NCBI GenBank assembly: GCA_963708625.1
Contig: CAVPSV010000004.1
Location: forward strand, 1,674,001-1,738,000
DNA from: DASXIF01 sp036498145
Lineage (GTDB): Bacteria; Actinomycetota; Actinomycetes; Mycobacteriales; Jatrophihabitantaceae
Direction of reading: 5' to 3'
Length of the DNA stretch: 64,000 bases
A program made the translations under genes and the position numbers. Below the pieces are notes generated by a model that saw only the letters and a program-made list of their open reading frames with translations, was not told the DNA's origin and did no database searches. This document shows, one piece after another, positions 45,617 to 53,962 of this stretch. Within the stretch, counting starts at the first letter, position 1. Each line of letters begins with the position of its first letter.

Positions 45617-46345
45617 TCAGCCCCCGAAGTCCTCGGTGATCCACAACTTGCCGGTGGAGTCGACGACGATGCCGATGCCGACCGCGTGCATCGCCGTGGA
45701 CAGGATGTTCGCGCGGTGCGGCGGGTCGCTGTAGAGGAGCTCCTGCATGGCCAGTGCCCCGCTCTCGGTCGGATCAGGGGTTTCGCCGACGTTCTCCGCC
45801 CAGGCGTGCACCGGGTATCCGGCCGCCGCCTCGCGCTGCAGGCACGTTGAGCTCGCCGGGCAGGACATGCGCCAATGTCCCGGCTCGCGGCCATCGCCGC
45901 GCTGTGTCGGCGGGCGGCTGAGGTCCAGCGCGGCGGAGGACTGCAGCGCGGGCAGCCCGTTCTGTGCGCGTTCGTCGTTGAGCACCGCGAAGACTGCTGA
46001 CTCGAAGGCCGGCTCGGCGGTGCTCACCGGGGTGAGCGCCGCTGGGACCGTGCTGGTGGGTCGCGCGGCCGGAGCCGGGGGGAGCGGCGCGGTGATGCGG
46101 GGGACGTGGCTGGCGGCGGCGGCCCGGGCTGCCGAGGCCGCCGACGCCGCGGTGGCTGCGGCCCGCGCCGCGGCGGAGGACAGCGCGGAGGACACGGCCG
46201 CGAACAGCTTGGCCGAAGCGGCATTGGCGGTGCTGGGAGTCGGCGACGGGGTGCTGCTGGCCGGTGGGGCCCGATGGGCCTGAGGTGCAGCGCCGGGCCC
46301 CGAGCATCCCGCCAGCACGGCGGCAAGCACGATCGGAGTGAGCAC
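45617..46345 (-). CDS. CAP-domain lipoprotein
   Basis: A lipobox (LAGC) follows a hydrophobic run. An Ala/Pro-rich linker (~80 aa) comes next, then a bacterial CAP/SCP-like domain: 'FAVLNDERAQNGLPALQSS', 'HAWAENVG', 'DPPHRANIL', 'GIGIVVDSTGKLWITEDFGG'. Three wobble doublings near 45847, 45873 and 45922 break it. The true start is unclear: GTG 46345 leaves a short signal peptide, while ATG 46503 would add a Gln-rich repeat if two more shifts are assumed. Confidence 0.75.
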   Translation of the reverse strand: MLTPIVLAAVLAGCSGPGAAPQAHRAPPASSTPSPTPSTANAASAKLFAAVSSALSSAAARAAATAASAASAARAAAASHVPRITAPLPPAPAARPTSTVPAALTPVSTAEPAFESAVFAVLNDERAQNGLPALQSSAALDLSRPPTQRGDGREPGHWRMSCPASSTCLQREAAAGYPVHAWAENVGETPDPTESGALAMQELLYSDPPHRANILSTAMHAVGIGIVVDSTGKLWITEDFGG

Positions 46346-46366
46346 CGTGGCGATGGCCCGGCTCCG

Positions 46367-46500
46367 CGCGCCCGCGGCTGCGCCATGACCTGCGGCTGCG
46401 CCATGCCCTGCGGCTGCGCCATGACCTGCGGCTGCGCCATGACCTGCGGCTGCGCCGTGAGCTGCTGCTGCGCCGTAAGTTGCTGCTGCGCAGAGCGAAC
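46367..46500. repeat. 18-bp tandem repeat upstream of the CAP gene
   Basis: About four near-perfect 18-bp units (GCGCCATGACCTGCGGCT on the plus strand) followed by degenerate units (…GAGCTGCTGCT…). On the minus strand they would read 'MAQPQV' repeats if translated from ATG 46503. Confidence 0.75.
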
Positions 46501-46577
46501 CATCCAGCCTCCCCTGCCTCGCGCCGCCCCCGGCGCCCGGTCACGCGGGTTCTGAATACCCGCCGCTCCCGGGTGTT

Positions 46578-46607
46578 TTGGCGTCCACCCGGTGACCCAG
46601 GTAGACT
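46578..46607 (+). promoter_or_regulatory. Probable infA promoter
   Basis: TTGGCG (46578-46583), an 18-nt spacer, TAGACT (46602-46607). It gives infA and the alpha operon their own promoter now that an island separates them from map. A ~230-nt leader follows. Confidence 0.55.
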
Positions 46608-46840
46608 AGACCGCTGGCGCATGCCGCCCTGTTTTGCTGCTCAGGAAAGGTGCCCGGATCACTCCGGGCGGCGATCCCGGAGGAGTTCCGCTGTGGCCGC
46701 GGATCGGGAACAGGGTCCCTCATGGCGGCGTTGAACCAACGGTATCCCGAACAAATCCGGTCAGCCCAGGCGTGCCTGCGGCGCGGCGGGGAGTCGGACG
46801 GAACCGAACAAGACGGCGATCAAGGGAAATAGCGGAGGAC

Positions 46841-47062
46841 ATGCCCAAGAAAGATGGGGCCATCGAGGTCGAAGGCCGCGTGGTCGAGCCACTGCCCAAC
46901 GCGATGTTCCGGGTGGAACTGAGCAACGGGCACAAGGTGCTCGCCCACATCAGCGGGAAGATGCGCCAGCACTACATCCGTATCCTGCCTGAGGACCGCG
47001 TGGTGGTGGAGCTCTCGCCCTACGACCTCACCCGCGGGCGGATCGTCTACCGCTACAAGTAG
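46841..47062 (+). CDS. infA: Translation initiation factor IF-1
   Basis: It is 73 aa and intact ('MPKKDGAIEVEGRVVEPLPN', 'ISGKMRQHYIRILPEDRVVV'). ATG 46841 has GGAGGA upstream. Confidence 0.98.
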   Translation: MPKKDGAIEVEGRVVEPLPNAMFRVELSNGHKVLAHISGKMRQHYIRILPEDRVVVELSPYDLTRGRIVYRYK

Positions 47063-47114
47063 CGCCGCACGAGTACCACCTACCAGTCACGTAATTCCGA
47101 GAGAGGGCAGGGCC

Positions 47115-47228
47115 GTGAAGGTCAAGCCGAGCGTCAAGCCGATCTGCGACAAGTGCAAGGTCATTCGTCGCCATGGTCGGGTCATGGTCATCTGTGAGAA
47201 CGCGCGTCACAAGCAGCGCCAAGGGTAA
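47115..47228 (+). CDS. rpmJ: 50S ribosomal protein L36
   Basis: It is 37 aa: 'MKVKPSVKPICDKCKVIRRH', ending 'ENARHKQRQG'. The zinc ribbon (C..C, C, H) is present. GTG 47115 has AGGGCAGGG upstream. Confidence 0.96.
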   Translation: MKVKPSVKPICDKCKVIRRHGRVMVICENARHKQRQG

Positions 47229-47382
47229 TTCCCGGCGCGGCCACAACTGAATAACCACATCGAGCGCATGCCTGCCGCCCGTCAGGGCGGTCCACCTCCG
47301 GATCGAAGGCCGGAGCCCTCCCTGGGCGGGAGGGATGGATGCGCAGTAAACCTTCGACGAGCAGATCTGGAGAACCGCCCGC
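47229..47382 (+). other. rpmJ-rpsM gap with two hairpins
   Basis: 154 nt. CCGCCC-GTCA-GGGCGG (~47275-47290) and CCCTCC-CTGGGC-GGGAGGG (~47317-47335) can fold. Such structure upstream of rpsM may relate to S4 feedback on the alpha operon, but that is conjecture. Confidence 0.4.
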
Positions 47383-47763
47383 ATGGCACGACTTGCTGGC
47401 GTCGACCTCCCCCGCGAGAAGCGGATGGAGATCGCGCTGACCTATGTCTACGGCGTAGGCCGTACCCGCGCACGTCAAGCCCTGGCCGCCACCGGCGTCA
47501 GCCCGGACCTGCGCGCCCGAGACCTCGGCGACGACGACCTCGTCAAGCTCCGCGACTACATCGACGGCAACTTCAAGGTCGAGGGTGACCTGCGCCGCGA
47601 AGTCGCCGCCGATATCCGCCGCAAGATCGAGATCGGCTGCTACGAGGGCGTCCGGCATCGTCGCGGCCTGCCCGTCCACGGCCAGCGCACCAAGACCAAC
47701 GCGCGCACCCGGAAGGGTCCGAAGAAGACGATCGCAGGCAAGAAGAAGGCGGGTAAGAAGTAA
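47383..47763 (+). CDS. rpsM: 30S ribosomal protein S13
   Basis: It is 126 aa and intact ('RLAGVDLPREKRMEIALTYV', 'HRRGLPVHGQRTKTNARTRK'). The stop overlaps rpsK (TAATG). Confidence 0.98.
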   Translation: MARLAGVDLPREKRMEIALTYVYGVGRTRARQALAATGVSPDLRARDLGDDDLVKLRDYIDGNFKVEGDLRREVAADIRRKIEIGCYEGVRHRRGLPVHGQRTKTNARTRKGPKKTIAGKKKAGKK

Positions 47764-48167
47764 TGCCAGGACAGGTTCGTAAGGCGGCGGCGAAGAAGGT
47801 TCGCCGCAAGGAGAAGAAGAACGTCGCGCACGGGCATGCTCACATCAAGAGCACGTTCAACAACACGATCGTCTCGATCACCGACCCGCAGGGCAACGTG
47901 ATCAGCTGGGCCTCCGCCGGGCACGTCGGTTTCAAGGGCTCGCGGAAGTCGACGCCGTACGCGGCGCAGATGGCCGCCGAGAGCGCCGCCCGTAAGGCTC
48001 AGGAACACGGCCTGAAGAAGGTCGACGTGTTCGTGAAGGGCCCCGGTTCCGGCCGCGAGACCGCCATCCGCTCCCTGCAGGCCACCGGCCTGGAGGTCGG
48101 CACGATCTCGGACGTCACCCCCCAGCCGCACAACGGATGCCGCCCGCCCAAGCGGCGTCGCGTCTGA
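47763..48167 (+). CDS. rpsK: 30S ribosomal protein S11
   Basis: It is 134 aa and intact ('GHAHIKSTFNNTIVSITDPQ', 'DVTPQPHNGCRPPKRRRV'). Confidence 0.98.
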   Translation: MPGQVRKAAAKKVRRKEKKNVAHGHAHIKSTFNNTIVSITDPQGNVISWASAGHVGFKGSRKSTPYAAQMAAESAARKAQEHGLKKVDVFVKGPGSGRETAIRSLQATGLEVGTISDVTPQPHNGCRPPKRRRV

Positions 48168-48199
48168 TGAGCGCTTGCGCGAAGAGCAAGGAGAACTAG
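48167..48199 (+). CDS. 10-codon mini-ORF, MSACAKS copy 2
   Basis: ATG 48167 overlaps the rpsK stop (TGATG). It reads 'MSACAKSKEN' and ends at TAG 4 nt before the rpsD ATG. Its AAGGAGA is the rpsD RBS. The first seven residues match the mini-ORF at 36345. Confidence 0.35.
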   Translation: MSACAKSKEN

Positions 48200-48203
48200 T
48201 TCT

Positions 48204-48809
48204 ATGGCTCGTTACACCGGTCCCGCGACGCGCATCTCGCGGCGGCTCAACGTCGACCTGGTCGGCGGCGACAGCTCGTTCGAGCGCCGTCCGTACCCGC
48301 CCGGCCAGCATGGTCGCTCGCGCATCAAGCAGAGCGAGTACCTGCTGCAGCTGCAGGAGAAGCAGAAGGCGAAGTACAGCTACGGCGTGCTGGAGAAGCA
48401 GTTCCGCCGCTACTACGAGGAAGCCGTCGCGCGGCAGGGCAAGACTGGTGACAACCTGCTGCAGATCCTCGAGTCCCGGCTGGACAACGTCGTCTACCGC
48501 GCCGGCCTGGCCCGCACCCGTCGCCACGCCCGCCAGCTGGTCAGCCACGGACACTTCGTGGTCAACGGCCAGAAGGTCGATATCCCCAGTTACCGCGTCG
48601 CGCAGCACGACATCATCGACGTGAAGCCGAAGTCGCTGGAGACAACCCCGTTCCTGATCGCCCGCGAGACCCTGGGCGACCGGCCGGTCCCGGCATGGCT
48701 GCAGATGGTGCCGTCCCGGCTGCGTGTGCTCGTGCACCAGTTGCCCGAACGCGCGCAGATCGACATCCCGCTGCAGGAGCAGCTCATCGTCGAGCTGTAC
48801 TCGAAATAA
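48204..48809 (+). CDS. rpsD: 30S ribosomal protein S4
   Basis: It is 201 aa and intact. 'RQLVSHGHFVVNGQKVDIPS' is the S4 domain. 'FERRPYPPGQHG' lacks the zinc cysteines (C- form). Confidence 0.97.
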   Translation: MARYTGPATRISRRLNVDLVGGDSSFERRPYPPGQHGRSRIKQSEYLLQLQEKQKAKYSYGVLEKQFRRYYEEAVARQGKTGDNLLQILESRLDNVVYRAGLARTRRHARQLVSHGHFVVNGQKVDIPSYRVAQHDIIDVKPKSLETTPFLIARETLGDRPVPAWLQMVPSRLRVLVHQLPERAQIDIPLQEQLIVELYSK

Positions 48810-48841
48810 AGAAGTAACGAAGTTCGAAACGAGATACCCAC

Positions 48842-48869
48842 GGTTCGCCTTCGCAAGCGTCGGCGAACC
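48842..48869 (+). repeat. Intercistronic hairpin rpsD-rpoA
   Basis: GGTTCGCC pairs with GGCGAACC (8 bp) around a 12-nt loop. Loop and arms resemble the rpsG-fusA hairpin at 26298 (shared TCGC and AGCGTC). Confidence 0.5.
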
Positions 48870-48923
48870 ACCCCATCGGCGGACGTCATATAGCGGTCGT
48901 CCTCGACATTTAGGAGCACTACT

Positions 48924-49949
48924 GTGCTGATTTCTCAGCGCCCCACTCTCAGCGAAGAGCAGATCGTCGACAACCGGTCGCGGTTCGTCATCGAGCCGCT
49001 CGAGCCCGGCTTCGGTTACACGCTGGGCAATTCCCTGCGTCGCACCCTGCTCTCGTCTATCCCCGGCGCGGCCGTGACGAGCATCCGTATCGACGGCGTG
49101 CTGCACGAGTTCACCACCGTCGAGGGCGTGAAGGAAGACGTCACCGACATCATCCTGAACCTCAAGGAACTCGTGGTGAGTTCCGAGAGCGACGAGCCGG
49201 TCGTGATGTACCTGCGCAAGCAGGGCCCGGGTGAGGTCACCGCCGCCGACATCGCGCCGCCGGCCGGCGTCACCGTGCACAACCCCGACCTGAAGATCGC
49301 CACGATCAACAAGAAGGGCCGGCTGGAGATCGAGCTGGTGGTCGAGCGCGGCCGTGGCTACGTCACCGCCGTGCAGAACAAGCAGCCCGGCCAGGAGATC
49401 GGCCGCATCCCGGTCGACTCGATCTACTCGCCGGTGCTGAAGGTGACGTACAACGTCGAGGCGACCCGTGTCGAGCAGCGGACCGACTTCGACCGGCTCG
49501 TGGTGGACGTGGAGACCAAGAGCTCCATTGCACCGCGCGACGCCGTCGCGAGCGCCGGCCACACCCTGGTCGAGCTGTTCGGTCTGTTCCGCGAGCTGAA
49601 CGAAGAGGCCGAGGGCATCGACGTCGGCCCGTCGCCGGCCGAGGTGGCCGACATCGCCGCCTTCTCGATGCCGATCGAGGAGCTGGACCTCACCGTCCGC
49701 TCGTACAACTGCCTCAAGCGTGAGGGCATCCACACGGTGGGTGAGCTGGTCGGCCGCAGTGAGGCCGATCTGCTCGACATCCGCAACTTCGGGTCGAAGT
49801 CGATCGACGAGGTGAAGGTGAAGCTGGCCGGCCTCGGCCTGTCACTGAAGGACAGCCCGCCCGGATTCGAACTGCCGCAGACGGTCGAGTCCTACGGTGA
49901 CGACGAGTTCGTCGACGACGGCGACTACGCCGAGACCGAACAGCTCTGA
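48924..49949 (+). CDS. rpoA: RNA polymerase alpha subunit
   Basis: It is 341 aa and intact. The N-terminal dimerisation domain ('TLGNSLRRTLLSSIPGAAVT') is joined by a linker to the C-terminal DNA-binding domain ('LTVRSYNCLKREGIHTVGEL'). GTG 48924 has TAGGAG upstream. Confidence 0.98.
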   Translation: MLISQRPTLSEEQIVDNRSRFVIEPLEPGFGYTLGNSLRRTLLSSIPGAAVTSIRIDGVLHEFTTVEGVKEDVTDIILNLKELVVSSESDEPVVMYLRKQGPGEVTAADIAPPAGVTVHNPDLKIATINKKGRLEIELVVERGRGYVTAVQNKQPGQEIGRIPVDSIYSPVLKVTYNVEATRVEQRTDFDRLVVDVETKSSIAPRDAVASAGHTLVELFGLFRELNEEAEGIDVGPSPAEVADIAAFSMPIEELDLTVRSYNCLKREGIHTVGELVGRSEADLLDIRNFGSKSIDEVKVKLAGLGLSLKDSPPGFELPQTVESYGDDEFVDDGDYAETEQL

Positions 49950-49958
49950 CGCGGCGAC

Positions 49959-49985
49959 GGCGCGCCCGCCCGCGGTGGGCGCGCC
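49959..49985 (+). terminator. Hairpin between rpoA and rplQ
   Basis: GGCGCGCCC pairs perfectly with GGGCGCGCC across a 9-nt loop. There is no T-tract, so it may be a pause or processing site and not a full terminator. Confidence 0.4.
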
Positions 49986-50063
49986 GACACCGAAGCAGTA
50001 CCGCACCACCACCGAACGCACGAACCGCGTGAGGACAGGCTCGATCATCTAAGGGAGCACGAC

Positions 50064-50799
50064 ATGCCCACCCCCACCAAGGGGCCGCGCCTCGGCGGCG
50101 GACCGGCACACGAGCGGCTGATGTTGGCAAACCTCGCATCCGCACTGTTCGAGCACGACCGGATCACCACCACCGAGGCGAAGGCGAAACGGCTGCGTCC
50201 GCTGGCCGAGCGGCTGATCACCTTTGCCAAGCGCGGTGACCTGCACGCGCGCCGCCGGGTGATGTCGGTGATCGGCGACAAGGACGTGGTGCACAAGCTG
50301 TTCGCCACCATCGGGCCGAACTTCGCCGAGCGTGCCGGTGGCTACACCCGCATCGTCAAGGTCGATCCGCGCAAGGGCGACAACGCTCCGATGGCCGTCA
50401 TCGAACTGGTCGAGGCGATGACCGCCGGCGCGGCCGTGGTGAAGGAAGCCGAGCGCTCGCGCGGCACCAGGACGGCCGCCAAGAAGGCGCCGACCGGGCG
50501 CACCCGCGAGATCGCCGAGGACGCCAAGGCGTCGTCGGCAACCGCGGCCGGGGTCGCCGCGGCTCGCGGATGCGGACGCGGCAACCGCCGACGCCGACAT
50601 TCCGGATGCGCCGAGCGCGACAGCCGGGGACGGGAGCACACGGAGGCTGTGGCCGAGCAGGCGTCGTTGCAGGCCGGTGAGGAGGAGGGCGGCCTCGCCG
50701 CCCTTGGCCTGGCCGACGACGCCGGGGACGAGGCCGAGGCGGAAGCGGAAGACAGCGGCGATGACAGCGGCGACGGGGACGAGACCCGCCGGCAGCTAG
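50064..50799 (+). CDS. rplQ: 50S ribosomal protein L17 with acidic tail
   Basis: Residues 1-120 are L17 ('GPRLGGGPAHERLMLANLAS', 'KRLRPLAERLITFAKRGDLH'). A ~110-residue Ala/Asp/Glu-rich tail follows, with doublings near 50573, 50634, 50638 and 50777. Removing them leads to TAG 50797-50799. The exact C-terminus is uncertain. Confidence 0.88.
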
Positions 50800-50803
50800 C
50801 CCG

Positions 50804-51657
50804 CTGGTCCGGGTCCGCCTCGACATTCGATACGAGGGCACGGACTTCTCCGGCTGGGCCCGACAGCCCGGGCGTCGCACGGTTCAGGGTGCGCTCGAGA
50901 GCGCGCTGGCACTCTGTTGCGGGTGCCCGAGACACGTCTCGTCGTGGCGGGGCGAACCGATGCGGGGTGCACGCCCAAGGCCAGGTCGCCCATCTCGACG
51001 TGCCGGCGGCGCGTGGGCCGGTATTGGCGATCGGTTGTCCTGGATCGGCTTGCGGCCGTGCTGCCGGCCGATGTCCGGGTGGTCCGCATTCGCGAGATGC
51101 CGGCGGCTTTCGACGCCCGGTTCGGCGCATTGTGGCGCCGCTACGAGTATCGCATCAGTGACGAGCGGGCCGGCGTGGATCCGTTGCGCCGCCGTGACGT
51201 GCTCGACTGGCGTCGTGCGCTCGACGTCGAGGCATGGCCGTGGCGGCGTCCGCGTTGGTCGGCATGCATGACTTCGCCGCGTTCTGCCGGCAACGCAGTA
51301 CGGCACCACCATCCGCACTGTCGAGGAGTTCGACGTGCGCCGGGATGGCGGGTGCGTGGTCTGCACCGTCCGGGCGGACGCGTTCTGTCACCGATGGTTC
51401 GCTCGATGGTGGGTGCGTTGCTCGCTGTCGGGAGCGGGCGGCGGCCGCCGTCGTGGCCCGCGGAACTGCTTGTACTGGACCACCGCGCCGACGAGATCAC
51501 CGTCGCTCCGGCGCACGGGCTGACGCTGGTCGAGGTGGCATATCCACCCGAGGCGAACTGCGGCCGCGCGTGCCGAGCAGACCCGCGCGACCCGGCTGCC
51601 GCTCACCAGTTGCATGGGCCCTGGCGCGGGACAGCCGCGAGCGTCACGGGTCGTTGA
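50804..51657 (+). CDS. truA: tRNA pseudouridine synthase A
   Basis: Makes pseudouridine at tRNA positions 38-40. 'VRLDIRYEGTDFSGWARQPG', the catalytic-Asp motif 'GRTDAG' (~50950), 'RRYEYRI' and 'MVRSMVGALL' are all readable, but in different frames. At least ten shifts occur. Besides doubled wobble bases, some wobble bases seem to be missing (GG_ before GTG ~50970, CG_ before ATG ~51392). No ATG or GTG is visible at the start (CTG 50804 is a guess), and the stop is uncertain. Confidence 0.75.
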
Positions 51658-52260
51658 TCAGGATGGCGGTGATCAGCCGGGTGCAGCGCTGCACCATGTC
51701 CTGCGCGGATTCCGCCGGGTGATCCAGCCACCACTGCACCAGCGAGTCGACCAATCCCATCCATACCGCGGCTGAGCGCCGAGGCGTCCAACTCGTTGCC
51801 CACCCCGCGCGCACGCAGGAAGCGCTCCGAGCCGCTCGCGGCCAGGGCGGCGGTGCGGCTGTGGTAGTCCTGTGCCGCCGCCGCGATCGGGCCCGTCGGA
51901 GGGCATCGTCACGTCGTAGAGCAGTTTCCATGCGTCGCGCTGTGGCTCCAGCGCCTCGAACACGGCCTGCAGCGCGAAGACCCGGGAGGCGACGGTGTCG
52001 TCGACGCTGAGTTCGGCTTCGTCCAGTCGCGCCAACAGCCCGCCGGCCACCTCGTGCAGGCAGGTGAGGAACAGCCCGTCCTTGGAGCCGAAGTACTGGT
52101 AGATCAGCGGTTTGGAGATGCCGGCCCGCCGGGCGATGCGGACCATCGACGCGCCGGCGTAGCCGTTGGCGGCGAATTCGTCGACGGCATGCGCGACGAT
52201 CTGCTGTTCGCGTTCGGCCCGGGGGACGCCTTTCGTTCCAGCAAGCGCCCCACTGGACAT
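51644..52260 (-). CDS. TetR-family regulator
   Basis: About 205 aa. The N-terminal HTH is 'ASMVRIARRAGISKPLIYQYFGSK' in pattern (Ile-Ala-Arg-Arg-Ala-Gly-Ile-Ser), the usual TetR recognition helix. The ligand domain is helical and ends 'RLITAILINDP'. Two doublings (~51782, ~51897) restore frame. It is divergent from the desaturase-like gene, which it probably controls. Convergent with truA, with slight overlap. Confidence 0.88.
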
Positions 52261-52422
52261 GGCGCAGAGCTTATCTTAAAGTAAGTGACCCCACGGTAAT
52301 TAACCATAGGGTAAGTTCAGTTGTCAGGTGCTTGTCCGGGCGGGACGATGGCCTTCGGCCGACGTCACAGCGCATGGTCATACGGGCCGACTGAGGTCAG
52401 GGCGGCCCAGAGAGGAGCCGGT
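52261..52422. promoter_or_regulatory. TetR/desaturase divergent promoter and operator
   Basis: An unusually AT-rich patch for this genome (52270-52320) contains TAAAGTAAG, GGTAATTAACC (imperfect palindrome, 52294-52304) and GGGTAAG. It is a likely site for the adjacent TetR protein and both promoters. Confidence 0.5.
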
Positions 52423-53315
52423 ATGTCGTTCGTCGGGTCGTTGCGTGACCCGGTGGTCTTCGCGATCCCGGCCTTCCTCGGTTTCATGGTGCTGGAAATG
52501 CTGTCGCTGAAGTTCCTCGACGCCGACGAAGCCGGCGAGTACGGCGGCTATGACCGGCGCGACACCAGGACGAACGTGCTGATGGGTCTCGGCTCGCTGG
52601 TGACCAGCGGCGCCGGCCGAGCCGGCGCACTCGTCGGTTATGCGGCGCTGTACGAGCTGACACCACTGCGGCTGGATCCGCACCGCTGGTACACCTGGCT
52701 GTTCGGCCTGCTCGCCGTCGACCTGCTCTGGTACACCTACCACCGCGCTTCGCACCGGGTGCGGCTGATGTGGGCAGCGCACCAGGCGCATCACAACAGC
52801 TTGCGATTCAACTACTCGACCGCGGTGCGGCAGAAGTGGAACCCCTGGTTCGAGCTGATGTTCTGGGTTCCGCTCCCGCTGCTGGGCATGCCGCCGTGGA
52901 TGATCTTCACATCGTTTTCGGTCAATCTGATCTACCAGTTCTGGGTGCACACCGAGCGGATCGGCAAGCTGCCGGGCGCGATCGAGTTCGTCTTCAACAC
53001 CCCGTCGCACCATCGTGTGCACCATGCCAGCGATCCGGACTACCTCGACAAGAACTACGCCGGCATCCTCATCGTCTGGGACCGGATGTTCGGCAGCTAC
53101 GCCGAGGAGACGCATCGCCCGACGTACGGCCTGACCAAGAACATCTACAGCTTCAACCCGTTCAAGCTCCAGTACCACGAATACGCCGCGATGTGGCGGG
53201 ACCTTCGCGCGGCGCGCAGCTGGCAGGAGCGCTCGGCTACGTGTTCGGCCCACCCGGCTGGCGTCCCGATGAGAAGCCGATCGTGATGCCCGCGGCGGGC
53301 TATAGCACCCCCTGA
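52423..53315 (+). CDS. Sterol desaturase/fatty acid hydroxylase family enzyme
   Basis: Membrane di-iron oxygenase. Histidine boxes are visible: 'YHRASH', 'HQAHH' and 'HHRVHHASD'. There are three or four hydrophobic segments. ATG 52423 has AGAGGAG upstream. Near 53231 a wobble base seems missing (CG_ then CTC GGC TAC); beyond it the protein reads 'LGYVFGPPGWRPDEKP' and stops at 53315 inside the palindrome. The substrate is probably a lipid or sterol. A link to the mce importer is possible but not shown. Confidence 0.87.
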
Positions 53316-53327
53316 GCATCACGATCG
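53278..53327. repeat. Nested palindrome, copy 2 (desaturase/hydrolase)
   Basis: Outer arms CGATCGTGATGC and GCATCACGATCG (12 bp), centre CTATAG. The total is 50 bp, related to 28486-28535. The left arm encodes the last residues of the desaturase-like protein and the right arm follows its stop. It lies between convergent genes and probably works as a two-way terminator. Confidence 0.65.
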
Positions 53328-53330
53328 CGA

Positions 53331-53919
53331 TCAGAAGAACGCGAGACCGTCGCGGTTGCACCAGTCGAGCATCTGCGGCCACGGGCCGAACCCCGACGCC
53401 ACGTTGATGTGCCCGCCCCCGGCAGTATTGTCGCCGCGATCTTCAGCGGGCGCGCGTAGGCGTCGGCGATTCCCTCCGGTGTGTACGGGTCGTCGTCCCC
53501 GGCGACCAGCACCGTGCCCTCTGCGGCGTGCCGTACCGCGTCGACGTCCAACGGGACCGGGAAGAACGATCGCGAGTTCCGCGATATCGGTGCTGGGCGA
53601 GACCGGTGCCACCAGCGCCACCCGCGCCGGTCGCGGCGATTCCGCGCGTCACCACTGCGTGGTGTAGCCAGAGCACCGAACCCAGCGAGTGCGCGACCAC
53701 GTCGAAGCCCACGTCCGGCAGGCCGGCGAGCGTGTCGCCCAGCGCGGTGAGCCAGCGGTCGAGCTGCGGATGGTCCGCATCCGGGAGTTGCGGAAAGCGG
53801 ACTTCGCGCCCGGCGTCGCGCAACTGATCGCCGAGCCACGCCTGCCAGTGCGGCGATGGGGAACCCTGCCAGCCGTGCAAGATCACGGTCGGGACGGATC
53901 GGGTTGGCCGGCGCGGCAT
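53331..53919 (-). CDS. Small alpha/beta hydrolase (RBBP9/YdeN-like)
   Basis: About 190 aa. It starts 'VPTVILHGWQGSPSPHWQAW'. The nucleophile is in 'VVAHSLGSVLWLHH', Asp in 'GDDDPYTP', His in 'GHINVASGFG'. This pattern fits the Ser_hydrolase (PF06821) family. Several doublings split it. The substrate is unknown. Confidence 0.8.
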
Positions 53920-53962
53920 GGTCCTGAGCGTAGGTGCTGTGGCGGAGACGCTTGTTAGACGC

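Noticed and set aside
49959..49985. True end of the alpha operon after rpoA
   Set aside because: The hairpin is strong but lacks a T-tract, and rplQ follows with normal spacing, so read-through is expected.
43481..51657. tRNA genes in the gaps around the alpha operon
   Set aside because: No cloverleaf with a T-loop GTTCRANNC and paired acceptor arms was found in these gaps.
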